Of a stretch of 64,000 nt of DNA, positions 27,004-35,068 are shown in pieces. This DNA comes from SKNW01 sp050485865 (lineage in GTDB: Bacteria > Gemmatimonadota > Gemmatimonadetes > Longimicrobiales > Gaopeijiaceae): the NCBI GenBank assembly GCA_050485865.1, contig JBJHCE010000002.1, positions 36,743 through 100,742 of the forward strand. The letters run 5' to 3'. Under the pieces are notes generated by a model that was given only the letters and a program-made list of their open reading frames with translations, was not told the DNA's origin and searched no databases. The translations under genes and the position numbers were made by a program. Each line of letters starts with the position of its first letter. The first letter of the stretch is position 1.

Positions 27004-27284
27004 ACGCTGCACCCGACGACCTTCCCTCTCCGGGGCACCACCTCACCACGGCGAGCCATGACGGCCGCTTCTGGGACGTCTACCTGGAGTTCGAGGAGCG
27101 GAGCGGGGCAGGGGACCGCTTCCGGGCGGTCCTCGCCTTCTCTCCGGTGGACCGCGCCGAGGGCGAGCGCACCCTCAGGACGATCCCGGTGATCGTGGAG
27201 GACTCCTACGAGGAGGTGGTCCAGCGCGCCCGGGCCCTCGACGACCACCAGCTCTCCGCCTTCCTCCGCTCCCTCCTCCCCTGA
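27000..27284 (+). CDS. Small hypothetical protein coupled to MscS
   Basis: A 94-residue soluble acidic protein (WDVYLEFEERSGAGDRFRAVLAFSPVDRAEGERTLRTIPVIVEDSYEEVVQRARAL in outline, pieces only) that starts with ATG overlapping the mscS stop by 4 bp. The coding signature is good and it fills the operon end up to the converging ABC permease gene 28 bp away. I do not recognise the family. Coupling to mscS suggests that it acts with the channel or in the same stress response, which is inference. Confidence 0.7.
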   Translation: MNAAPDDLPSPGHHLTTASHDGRFWDVYLEFEERSGAGDRFRAVLAFSPVDRAEGERTLRTIPVIVEDSYEEVVQRARALDDHQLSAFLRSLLP

Positions 27285-27312
27285 CTGCCGGAGCGATCCG
27301 CGGGGCCGGAGG

Positions 27313-28569
27313 TCAGCCGGCGCGGATCCAGCGCCAGAGCTCCGGGAGGGTCGGGCGCTTCCCCTGCATCAGGATCCCGGTGCGGTAGATCCTCCCCGCG
27401 ACCCAGGCGGTCACGAGGAGGGTCCCGGCCATGAGCACCACCGAGAGGGCGGCCTGCCAGGCCGGGGCCGACCCGGTGGCCACCCTGGCGAACATGAGGA
27501 TCGGGGTGAAGAAGGGGAAGAAGGAGAGGCCGAGGGCGAGGGCCGAATCCGGATCCTCGAGCACGGGCATCACGAAGACCACCGGTACCACCACGAGCAT
27601 GAGCACCGGAAGCTGGATCTGCTGGGCCTCGTCCTCGGAGGTGCACATGGCCCCCACGGCGGCGAAGAGGGAGGCGTACAGGAAGTAGCCCCCCAGGAAG
27701 CAGACCACGAAGAAGGCCAGGACCCCCGCCGAGGGCACGAACTCGCCCAGGTCCACGGGGATCATCCCCTCGGGGAGGAAGGGGAGAAGGGCCGGAATCC
27801 CCATGACCACGAGAAGCACGCCGAAGAGCCCGAAGATCGCGAGCTGGGTAAGCCCCACGGCTCCCACTCCCACGATCTTCCCCAGCATGAGCTCCCAGGG
27901 GCGGATCGAGGAAATCACCACTTCGACGATGCGCCCGGTCTTTTCCTCGAGAACCGCGCGGAGCACGGCGGATCCGTAGATCAGGAGAACCACGTAGATC
28001 AGGAAGGCCCCGGCGAAGCCGGCGACGATCCCGGCGGTCCGGTCCTCGTCGGGGCGGGCCTCCGCGGCGGGGGTCTCGATCCGGAGGCCTCCTCCGGCGA
28101 GGAGGCTCACCACCGCCGCTCCCTCTTCCATTTCCACGAGACGGCGCACGAGGGCGGTCTGGGTCACCGCCTGCTGGATCCCGAAGCGGCGAAGGGCCGA
28201 GGGGGGACTCCGTCCGCGCCAGGTCGCTTCACCCCGCTCCAGGGTGGCCTCGTCGAGGACCAGGACCCCGGCGAGCTCCCGCCCCTCGATCCGCTCCTCC
28301 AGTTCCTGGTCCACCCCCGGCACGGGCTCCACCCGCTCCACCTGGAAGCCCAGCTGGGAGAGCCGATCGGCCACCTCCTCGCCCAGGACCCCGGTCCGGT
28401 CCAGGAGCGCGATCTGGCGCTCCGCCTCGGCGCTCCGCGCCCCTGTGAGCGCCGGCACGAGAACGATGAGGAGGAGAATGACGGGAGCGGCAAGGGTCGA
28501 GATCACGAAGGTCTTCGTGCGGACCCGCTCCAGGTACTCCCGGGCGATGATCGTCCCCACCACGGTCAT
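27313..28569 (-). CDS. ABC-2 type exporter permease (NatB/YhaP-like)
   Basis: A 418-residue membrane protein. One helix near the N-terminus (FVISTLAAPVILLLIVLVPAL) is followed by a ~180-residue extracytoplasmic domain and then five or six helices, with the conserved AVLEEKTGRIVEVVISSIRPWELMLGKI segment of ABC-2 exporters. This layout matches the sodium-efflux NatB and YhaP/YhaQ group. The start ATG 28569 overlaps the stop of the ATPase gene by 4 bp. The substrate is unknown. Confidence 0.88.
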   Translation of the reverse strand: MTVVGTIIAREYLERVRTKTFVISTLAAPVILLLIVLVPALTGARSAEAERQIALLDRTGVLGEEVADRLSQLGFQVERVEPVPGVDQELEERIEGRELAGVLVLDEATLERGEATWRGRSPPSALRRFGIQQAVTQTALVRRLVEMEEGAAVVSLLAGGGLRIETPAAEARPDEDRTAGIVAGFAGAFLIYVVLLIYGSAVLRAVLEEKTGRIVEVVISSIRPWELMLGKIVGVGAVGLTQLAIFGLFGVLLVVMGIPALLPFLPEGMIPVDLGEFVPSAGVLAFFVVCFLGGYFLYASLFAAVGAMCTSEDEAQQIQLPVLMLVVVPVVFVMPVLEDPDSALALGLSFFPFFTPILMFARVATGSAPAWQAALSVVLMAGTLLVTAWVAGRIYRTGILMQGKRPTLPELWRWIRAG

Positions 28570-29480
28570 CGGACACCTCCGGCGCGCCGGATGAAGATCT
28601 CGTGGAGCCGGGGCTCCACCACCTGGAAACGCGTGATCCGGGCCCCCGAGGCCACGGCGCGCTCGAGGAGGCCGTGGGGATCGGCGCCGTGCCGGAGCCG
28701 GACCCGCACCCCTCCGTTCGCCGGCTCCCACCCCTCCACGTCGGGGCCCCGGATCCAGTCGTCGACCCCCTCGAAGTCCACCGCCACGACCCCGTCGTAC
28801 TCCGCCCGGCGGATCTCCTCGAGCGTCCCGTCCAGGACCTTCCGGCTCGCCGAAATGAGGCAGACTCGCTCGCAGAGGCGCTCGGCCTGGTCCATGAGGT
28901 GGGTGGAGAAGAGGATGGTGGTTCCCCGCGCCCGGAACTCGAGGACGATCTCCTCGAGGAGGTCCTGGTTCAGGGGATCCAGCCCGGAGAAGGGCTCGTC
29001 GAGGATCAGGAGCTCGGGGTCGTGGAGCACCGTCCCGATGAACTGGACCTTCTGCTGCATCCCCTTCGACAGGTCCTCGACCCGCCGCCCTTCCCGGTCG
29101 CCGAGTCCCAGGCGCTCGAGCCACCCCCGGGCGGAAGCCCGCGCATGGCGCCCGTCCACCCCCCGGAGGCGGGCCAGGAAGACCAGGTGCTCCAGGACCT
29201 TCATCCGCTTGTAGAGCCCCCGCTCCTCGGGGAGGTACCCGACGCGCCGGCGCCTCGACCGGTCGGGGGGACCGCCGAAGAGGGCCACCTCGCCCCGGTC
29301 CGGCCCCAGGATCCCCATGATCATCCGGATCGTGGTGGTCTTCCCCGACCCGTTCGGCCCCAGGAGCCCGTAGATGCTCCCGGCAGGGACGGTGAGATCC
29401 AGGCCGTCGACGGCGCGGAAGTCCCCGAACTCCTTCACGACCCCGGAAATGCGGACGGCGGGCGGCTGGGAATGGGTCAT
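28566..29480 (-). CDS. ABC-2 type exporter ATPase (NatA-like)
   Basis: A 304-residue ATPase driving the permease encoded next to it. Motifs: Walker A GPNGSGKTTTIRMIMG, signature DLSKGMQQKVQFIGTVLHDP (LSKGM in place of LSGGQ, common in this group), Walker B LLILDEPFSGLDPLN and H-loop ILFSTHLM. The C-terminal ~90 residues form the accessory domain usual in NatA-like ATPases. It is the first gene of the two-gene unit and lies divergently from the AbrB-like gene. Confidence 0.92.
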   Translation of the reverse strand: MTHSQPPAVRISGVVKEFGDFRAVDGLDLTVPAGSIYGLLGPNGSGKTTTIRMIMGILGPDRGEVALFGGPPDRSRRRRVGYLPEERGLYKRMKVLEHLVFLARLRGVDGRHARASARGWLERLGLGDREGRRVEDLSKGMQQKVQFIGTVLHDPELLILDEPFSGLDPLNQDLLEEIVLEFRARGTTILFSTHLMDQAERLCERVCLISASRKVLDGTLEEIRRAEYDGVVAVDFEGVDDWIRGPDVEGWEPANGGVRVRLRHGADPHGLLERAVASGARITRFQVVEPRLHEIFIRRAGGVR

Positions 29481-29705
29481 GGGCAGGGGCGGGGAGACGA
29501 TTCGAGGCCCCGGGGACGGGGCGCGGAACCCTTCTTCCCTCGCGGGGGGGCATTCGTTCCCCCGACGCCCGCGATCTGGCCAGCAGGGGGGGAAGCGCCG
29601 TACATTCCTTCGCTACCCTCGAGCGCCTCCGGCACCACGTCCCCCCGGACGACGGACCCCGCCGCCGTGCGCACGCGAGCAAGACCCAAAGCCAGAGGAT
29701 TCGGG

Positions 29706-29897
29706 ATGGCCATTTTCCGCACCCGGTATTTCGGTGAAGTGACCGTCGGCGTCGGCGGACGCATCACGATCCCCCAGGACATGCGAGACGATCTGGGGAT
29801 CGAGGAGGGAGACTCCCTCACCGTTCGGGTGGAGGAGAATTCCACCGGACAGCGCCAGATGGTGATCTGGCGGTCCGAGCAGCAGGCCGAGGAGTAG
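29706..29897 (+). CDS. AbrB/SpoVT/MazE-fold DNA-binding protein
   Basis: A 63-residue protein with the swapped-hairpin AbrB signature TVGVGGRITIPQDMRDDLGIEEGDSLTVRVEE. Such proteins are either transition-state regulators or antitoxins. ATG 29706 follows a GAGG motif. No toxin gene lies beside it on the same strand, so a free-standing regulator or an orphan antitoxin is more likely. Its target is unknown. A hairpin follows the gene. Confidence 0.85.
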   Translation: MAIFRTRYFGEVTVGVGGRITIPQDMRDDLGIEEGDSLTVRVEENSTGQRQMVIWRSEQQAEE

Positions 29898-29911
29898 CGC
29901 CCGGCAGGGAA

Positions 29912-29931
29912 CCGGCTCCGAAGCGAGCCGG
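29912..29931. terminator. Hairpin between the AbrB-like gene and luxC-like gene
   Basis: CCGGCTC (29912-29918) and GAGCCGG (29925-29931) form a 7-bp stem with a 6-nt loop in the 52-bp convergent gap. There is no T tract. Confidence 0.35.
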
Positions 29932-29949
29932 GTCGCGTCATCGGGTCCG

Positions 29950-31257
29950 TCATGGCCCGAGCGTCCCTTCGGGAGGGCCCTCGAGGCTCACCCAGCGCAC
30001 GAGCACCCGGAGTGGCCCCTCGCCGTCGTGGCGCCACCAGGCCGGGGGCCAGGGCTGGTCGCGGAAGGGGGTGATCCGGGTCACCCCGGCCCGGGCGAGG
30101 AGGAGCGCCGCTCCGGACCGGGCCGGCTCCCGCCCCTCCACGCCGGCGCACTGGAGCACCTGCCGGGCAGGCGCGAGGATCCCGGGCAGTTCCTCCACGC
30201 TCCCGATGGGTCGCACCCGCACGGTCCGGCCGAGGGGAGAGGGCTCGAAGGGTCGGACCCCGGGTTCGAAGACCACCATCCAGCCGGCCTCCGGCCCCCC
30301 CCAGGCGCGGTCGCCCCGCCCGGCGGCGGCGGCGAAGTCGGCTTCCTCCCGGAGGGCGCGCATCCCCGGCGCGGCCCCCGGGTCAGGCTCGTTCCCGAGC
30401 CTGGCCAGCACCTCGGCCAGCGCCTCGGCCCAACTTTCGGCGCTCCGTTCCCCCCCTTCCTCCACGAAGACGAGCTGGGGGGAGACGCACCCCCGCTGCG
30501 CGTAGGCCGAGGCGGCGCGGGCGCAGTCCTCCACCGGGGCCTCCGCGCCCGTGGCACTGCGGAGGACGACCCCGAAGCTCACCCGGGGGCCGTAGGCCAC
30601 CACCGGGGTGAGGGGACCGGCCAGGACCCGGACCCCGGCCACCGCCTCCTTCCCCCCGTAGACCACGACCCGCTCCGCCCGGGCCAGCGCCTCCCGCTCG
30701 ATTCCGGTTCCCGCGCCCCCCTTCCACTCGGCGAGGGCGAAGGCGGCGCCGAGCCGCGGGTCCGCCTCGCGGATCGCCCTTCCGAGAAGCTCGGGGAGGA
30801 CCCGGTCCCCCTCGGCCGACTTGAGGAGGGTGGGCGCCCCCACCAGGAGCCCGCGGAGAAGCGCGGTGGCCCCCGTCCCCGGCACGTTTCCGGCGCACAC
30901 CTGGACCAGGAGCCGGGGGGGCACCACCCGCTCCCGGGCCCCCCGGACCCCGGCCACGAACCCGTCGAGGACCCCGGGATCCGGGAAGTCGGCACGGATC
31001 GCGGCAGCCAGACGCTCCGATGTCCAGTCCCGGGCCATTCCCGCGAGCACCCGGGAGCACTCGGCCGCCGGGAGCCCCGAGTCCGCCGGAAGCCGGTGGA
31101 GCGCTTCCCGGGCCAGGGGGTCGTCCGGGTCGAGGAAGCGGCTCCCGGCCTCGGCAAGGAGCCTGAGGCGCCCACGGAACCCGAGCCCCCGCAGGACCTC
31201 GCCCCCATCGGCCTCGAGGCCGTCCAGGAGCGCGGCCGATGCCCGGGCCCCGCTCAC
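29950..31257 (-). CDS. luxC: Acyl-CoA reductase, LuxC family
   Basis: A 435-residue NADPH-dependent fatty acid reductase-like protein of the aldehyde dehydrogenase superfamily. It contains VQVCAGNVPGTGATALLRGLLVGAPTLLKSAEGD in two parts, VVYGGKEAV and the catalytic-cysteine region AYAQRGCVSPQLVFVEEGG. LuxC makes fatty aldehydes from acyl groups handed over by LuxE, which is encoded directly upstream. There are no luxAB genes here, so light production is not implied; aldehyde or lipid synthesis is more likely. GTG 31257 overlaps the luxE stop by 4 bp. Confidence 0.85.
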   Translation of the reverse strand: MSGARASAALLDGLEADGGEVLRGLGFRGRLRLLAEAGSRFLDPDDPLAREALHRLPADSGLPAAECSRVLAGMARDWTSERLAAAIRADFPDPGVLDGFVAGVRGARERVVPPRLLVQVCAGNVPGTGATALLRGLLVGAPTLLKSAEGDRVLPELLGRAIREADPRLGAAFALAEWKGGAGTGIEREALARAERVVVYGGKEAVAGVRVLAGPLTPVVAYGPRVSFGVVLRSATGAEAPVEDCARAASAYAQRGCVSPQLVFVEEGGERSAESWAEALAEVLARLGNEPDPGAAPGMRALREEADFAAAAGRGDRAWGGPEAGWMVVFEPGVRPFEPSPLGRTVRVRPIGSVEELPGILAPARQVLQCAGVEGREPARSGAALLLARAGVTRITPFRDQPWPPAWWRHDGEGPLRVLVRWVSLEGPPEGTLGP

Positions 31258-32426
31258 CCTGCCGCCTCCATCCACCCCTCGATGGAGAGGGAGCATCCCC
31301 GGGGAGGCGCACCCGGGTTCCGGCCCAGCACCCGGAACCCTCCCCGGCGCTCCGGCCCCGGCGCCGGGACCTCGACACCCAGGTCCTCGGTGAGGAGGAG
31401 CGCCGCCGAGTCCAGGTTCGCCAGGTCCAGGTGGCAGAGGAGCCCCGGGGAACCCACCGGGGCCGGTTCCAGGGTGACCGGGTCCAGGACCCGGGTCCGG
31501 ACCCATGGAGGCGACACGAGGCGGCGCGCCTCCGGGTCGGCGGGGCCGCCTTCCGCCAGCACGGGCTCGTAGAACTGCGACAGGAGCTCGCTCATTCCGT
31601 ATTCGTTCACGATCCGCTCCGGGGGGACACCCAGCCGCCGGGCAACCTCCTCGTACAGGGCGCCCCGGGGCACCTCCCGGCTCCGTCCCTTGAACCCCCC
31701 GGTCTCCATGACACGGGATCCGGCAGGAAGGAGGAGCGCGCTCGTGCCCGCCACCTGGTCCAGGAGGTGAACGAGGGCGAAGGCGGTGGCGAGGAGAAGG
31801 ACCGGCACCCGGTCCTCCCGGGCTCGGGCGAAGGCCCTGGCCACCCGCGCCCCATCGAGTCGCCAATCGGGACCGGCCAGGAACGCGCCCCCGCCATCGT
31901 CCCACGCACCCGCAAGCACCCCCGCCATGTGCACGAGCGACGACCCGGGCAGCTCCCCCGGCGAGGGCATGAGTGCGAGCACCCGGAGCACCCCCCCCTC
32001 TCCGGGGTCCCGGAGGTGGGCCCCGGCGGTGGGAAGGAGGGACGCGTGGTAGAGGGAAAGGTCCCGGACCCGGTGCACCCCCCGGGCGGCACCGGCGCCC
32101 TCCCCCCCAACCGGGCCCGCGGTGGTCCCGGAGGTCACGAAGGTGGCCTCCGCCCCTTCCGGGTCACCCACGAAGGGCGAATGGATCCGGAAGGCCCGGG
32201 CCGGCACCGGGGGGAAGGCGGTCCAGTGCAGAAGCGCCTCGGGGTCGAGCCCCCGGTTCCGGAGGAGGGTGCCGTACACGGGGTTTCCCCGGGCCTGGTG
32301 GCGGAGCACCTGGAGCGCGAGAGCGTCCACCTCTGCCGGGTCCTCGGGCCGGTCCCGGGCCATGATCCCCCGGATGCGCGCCTTCAGCGCCTCCCGGAGG
32401 GCGTCGGCGTCGGCAGGTGGGGTCAC
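31254..32426 (-). CDS. luxE: Acyl-protein synthetase, LuxE family
   Basis: A 390-residue ATP-dependent acyl-activating protein. Family features: FVTSGTTAGPVGG (phosphate-binding loop), VMETGGFKGRSREVPRGALYEEVARRLGV and IVNEYGMSELLSQFYEP. It should activate a fatty acid and pass it to LuxC for reduction. GTG 32426 was chosen because it overlaps the stop of the upstream small gene as GTGA; the longer open frame has no conserved sequence. Confidence 0.85.
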   Translation of the reverse strand: MTPPADADALREALKARIRGIMARDRPEDPAEVDALALQVLRHQARGNPVYGTLLRNRGLDPEALLHWTAFPPVPARAFRIHSPFVGDPEGAEATFVTSGTTAGPVGGEGAGAARGVHRVRDLSLYHASLLPTAGAHLRDPGEGGVLRVLALMPSPGELPGSSLVHMAGVLAGAWDDGGGAFLAGPDWRLDGARVARAFARAREDRVPVLLLATAFALVHLLDQVAGTSALLLPAGSRVMETGGFKGRSREVPRGALYEEVARRLGVPPERIVNEYGMSELLSQFYEPVLAEGGPADPEARRLVSPPWVRTRVLDPVTLEPAPVGSPGLLCHLDLANLDSAALLLTEDLGVEVPAPGPERRGGFRVLGRNPGAPPRGCSLSIEGWMEAAG

Positions 32427-32686
32427 GCGGAGGATCGGCGCACCCGCCCCGGCTCGAGCCCCCCGGATCGGAGGATCTTGTCCTGGAGCCTCCGCCCCTC
32501 CTCGTGGACGAAGTCGGTGACCCGGGCGAGCTGGACCTCCACCTCGTCGTAGCGGTCGGCGGGAAAATCGCTTCCCTCGGCGTGGCGGATCGCCGCCTCG
32601 AGCGACTCGAGCTCGCGGCGGCTCTTCTCCACGGCACGAAGCAGTCGGTTCAGGGCCTTTCGGGCCTCGGACTCGGGCGAGGTCAT
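32423..32686 (-). CDS. Small helical protein in the luxCE-like operon, unknown function
   Basis: An 87-residue, charged protein predicted by eye to be mostly helical, with a heptad-like stretch (RKALNRLLRAVEKSRRELESLEAAIRH broken into coiled-coil repeats). No cofactor motif, signal or membrane segment. It overlaps luxE (GTGA) and its upstream neighbour (ATGA), so its expression is tightly tied to them. I do not recognise the family. Confidence 0.65.
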   Translation of the reverse strand: MTSPESEARKALNRLLRAVEKSRRELESLEAAIRHAEGSDFPADRYDEVEVQLARVTDFVHEEGRRLQDKILRSGGLEPGRVRRSSA

Positions 32687-33894
32687 GGGGATTCGGGTTC
32701 GGGAGCGGAGGCGGTATCGGCGGGATCCCCGGAGGGCTCCGGCGGGCTCGACATCGGGCGCCCCTCAGAATCGACGATCCCGCCGGGCGTGGCAATGGGA
32801 GGAGGGGACCCTCCGGCCCGGGGAGCCCCCCCGGCCCGCCACCCGTCGATCCGGCTCCGGATCCACCCCGGAAGGAGGAGGTCGTCGGAGATGGCGGCCA
32901 GTTCCTCCGCCTCCTTCCATTCGAGCTCGAGGCGGTACAGCTCGCCCTCGAGGGCCAGGCGCTCAACCTCCTCGTTCGCCGCGATCTCGAGGGCGAGCCG
33001 CATGACCGGATCGGCCCTGTGGAGCGCCTGCGGGTCCCCGAACGGCCACCCCATGTGGCTCTCCCAGGCACGGCCGTCGGCCAGGGTCCGGGCCGCGATC
33101 CCAGGCAACCGCTCCGGCTCCCCCGCCTCCACGACCCGGTCCAGGGCCCGCTTCACGTGGTCCGGCTTTCCGATCTGCTTGTTCAGCTCCAGGAGGGCCA
33201 GCCGCAGGGCCCGGTTCCGGAGCTCCGGGGGGATCACGAGGGGACGGTATCCGAAGCTCCGGACCTTGAGCCCCCACGCATCCTCCGGGCCCCCGTCGGG
33301 GGCCGGTACGAGGACCGCTCTCGCGAGCTCTGCGGGGCTGAACACCCGGGAGGGCGGGTCGTCGAGGTCGGCCCGGTCGCGGTGGATCTCCAGGCGGTTC
33401 TTCTTCCTCCGGGGATGCGCCCAGATCTGGTACCCCACGAACCCCGCCACGGCAAAGGGAAGGGCGGGAGCCACGATCGGCAAGAGGGCACTGTACCCGC
33501 CGGTCCCCCAGAGAACCCAGCCGGCGCCTGACACCCCTCCGACCCACTGCGCCTTCCGGTACCGCTCGGAAATCCGCTTGGCATACCGCCACCCGGCCAG
33601 TTCCGGCGCCTTCGCCCCACCGATCCTCACGAGCTCGGTCCCGTCGGGGAGGCGCCCCAGCGCAATGTTCTCCGTCGAGAGCCCCTCCAGGGACTTCTCG
33701 AAGCTCCGCTCCGCCTCCTCCACCGCCTCCCACCGCTCCTCGATGGGGGCCAGGTTCCAGCTCCGGCACCGGGGGCAGAGCGCCCAGAGCCGCCCCCGCG
33801 CCACGTCGTACGCGAGCCGCTTCCCCACGGGGAAGTGCTCGAGGGCCTCGTTCCGGCCCAGGTCCCGGGTGCAGGAGGGACAGTGGTGGTACAT
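32683..33894 (-). CDS. Membrane protein with a zinc-ribbon-like N-terminus, unknown function
   Basis: A 403-residue protein. Four cysteines near the start (Cys5, Cys8, Cys40, Cys43) form two CxxC pairs that could bind zinc. Two hydrophobic segments follow near residues 130-170 (GAGWVLWGTGGYSALLP and PFAVAGFVGYQIWA). The C-terminal half is soluble and helical, ending in a Pro/Ser/Glu tail. Start ATG 33894 (MYHHCPSC) is preferred; the upstream open frame lacks conserved features. It heads the operon with the 87-residue protein and the LuxE/LuxC homologues. Function unknown. Confidence 0.7.
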   Translation of the reverse strand: MYHHCPSCTRDLGRNEALEHFPVGKRLAYDVARGRLWALCPRCRSWNLAPIEERWEAVEEAERSFEKSLEGLSTENIALGRLPDGTELVRIGGAKAPELAGWRYAKRISERYRKAQWVGGVSGAGWVLWGTGGYSALLPIVAPALPFAVAGFVGYQIWAHPRRKKNRLEIHRDRADLDDPPSRVFSPAELARAVLVPAPDGGPEDAWGLKVRSFGYRPLVIPPELRNRALRLALLELNKQIGKPDHVKRALDRVVEAGEPERLPGIAARTLADGRAWESHMGWPFGDPQALHRADPVMRLALEIAANEEVERLALEGELYRLELEWKEAEELAAISDDLLLPGWIRSRIDGWRAGGAPRAGGSPPPIATPGGIVDSEGRPMSSPPEPSGDPADTASAPEPESP

Positions 33895-34054
33895 CGGTTC
33901 CGGGTGCACGAAGGGTGGAAGGTCAACGCCTCCGGGAAGGTCCCGGGGCGGCCCGGTCGGCCGGGCCCGGAACGGAGCCGGGTTTCGAAGGTAGGGGGAA
34001 GCCCGCCCCGTCGCATCCACCGAAAGCACCCCCACCGAGGCAAGTACGAGACGC

Positions 34055-35068
34055 ATGGCCCGCACCTTCGACGAGACCGCCCCCACCGCCGACCCCGTGG
34101 AGCTGGCCGTGGTGGGCGCCGGTCCCTGCGGGATCGCCGTGGGCGCCGCCGCCCGGAAGGCCGGCCACTCCGCCCTCCTCCTGGACCGTGGGCCGCTCTG
34201 CGCGTCGCTCCTCCGCTACCCGGTCTACATGCAGTTCTTCTCCACCCCGGAGAAGCTCGAGATCGAGGATCTCCCCTTCGTCACCGCCGAGCGGAACGCC
34301 ACCCGGCGGGAGGCCCTCACCTACTACCGGAAGGTGGCGGAGTACTTCGACCTGGACTGCCGCCTCTACACCGACGTGGCGGCGATCGAGGGGGCGGAAG
34401 GGGACTTCCGGATCCGGACCCGCGATGCGGCGGGACGGGAGGGGGTTGTCCGGGCGCGGCGGGTGGTCGTCGCCACCGGGGGATTCCACGGCCCGAACCT
34501 CCTGGGGGTCCCGGGCGAGGAGCTCCCGAAGGTGTCCCACCACTACGTGGAGCCCCACCCCTACTGGCGCCGCCAGGTCCTGGTGGTGGGGGGCTCGAAC
34601 TCGGCGGTGGAGGCGTCCCTCGAGCTCTTCCGGAGCGGGGCCCGGGTCACCCTCTGCCACTTCCTGGGGGACTTCGACCGGGGGGTGAAGCCCTGGGTCC
34701 TCCCCGACATCCGGAACCGGGTGGAGAAGGGAGAGGTGGCGGTACGCTGGGGGCACCGCGTGGTGGAGATCCGCCCGGATTCCGTGGTGCTCCGGGGCGA
34801 GGCCACGGGCGAGCTCGAGACCCTCCCGAACGACCATGTCCTGGCCCTCACCGGGTGGAAGGCGGACCCGTCGCTCCTCCGCGGGCTCGGGGTGCCGGTG
34901 GACGAGGACACCGGGGTCCCCGCCCACGACCCGGAGACCATGGAAACCCCGGTCCCGGGGGTGTTCATTGCCGGGGTCCTCGCGGCGGGGCACGACGCGA
35001 ACCGGATCTTCATCGAGAACGGCCGCTGGCACGGCCGCGCCATCGTGCGCGCGATCAGCCCCCGGTGA
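34055..35068 (+). CDS. ypdA: YpdA family flavoprotein, putative bacillithiol-disulfide reductase
   Basis: A 337-residue FAD/NADPH oxidoreductase. It has an N-terminal FAD motif (VVGAGPCGIAVG, residues 19-30), the family signature YPVYMQFFSTPEKLEI, a second nucleotide-binding motif VVGGSNSAVEASLELFR and the C-terminal FAD site VPGVFIAGVLA. YpdA (Bdr) reduces bacillithiol disulfide; its presence suggests bacillithiol as redox buffer, though the biosynthesis genes are not in this window. Its 3' end overlaps the converging mgtE gene by 14 bp. Confidence 0.9.
   Translation: MARTFDETAPTADPVELAVVGAGPCGIAVGAAARKAGHSALLLDRGPLCASLLRYPVYMQFFSTPEKLEIEDLPFVTAERNATRREALTYYRKVAEYFDLDCRLYTDVAAIEGAEGDFRIRTRDAAGREGVVRARRVVVATGGFHGPNLLGVPGEELPKVSHHYVEPHPYWRRQVLVVGGSNSAVEASLELFRSGARVTLCHFLGDFDRGVKPWVLPDIRNRVEKGEVAVRWGHRVVEIRPDSVVLRGEATGELETLPNDHVLALTGWKADPSLLRGLGVPVDEDTGVPAHDPETMETPVPGVFIAGVLAAGHDANRIFIENGRWHGRAIVRAISPR

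Noticed and set aside
29950..32426. A bioluminescence (lux) operon.
   Set aside because: Only luxC- and luxE-like genes are present; luxA, luxB and luxD are absent, and the homologues occur in many non-luminous bacteria.
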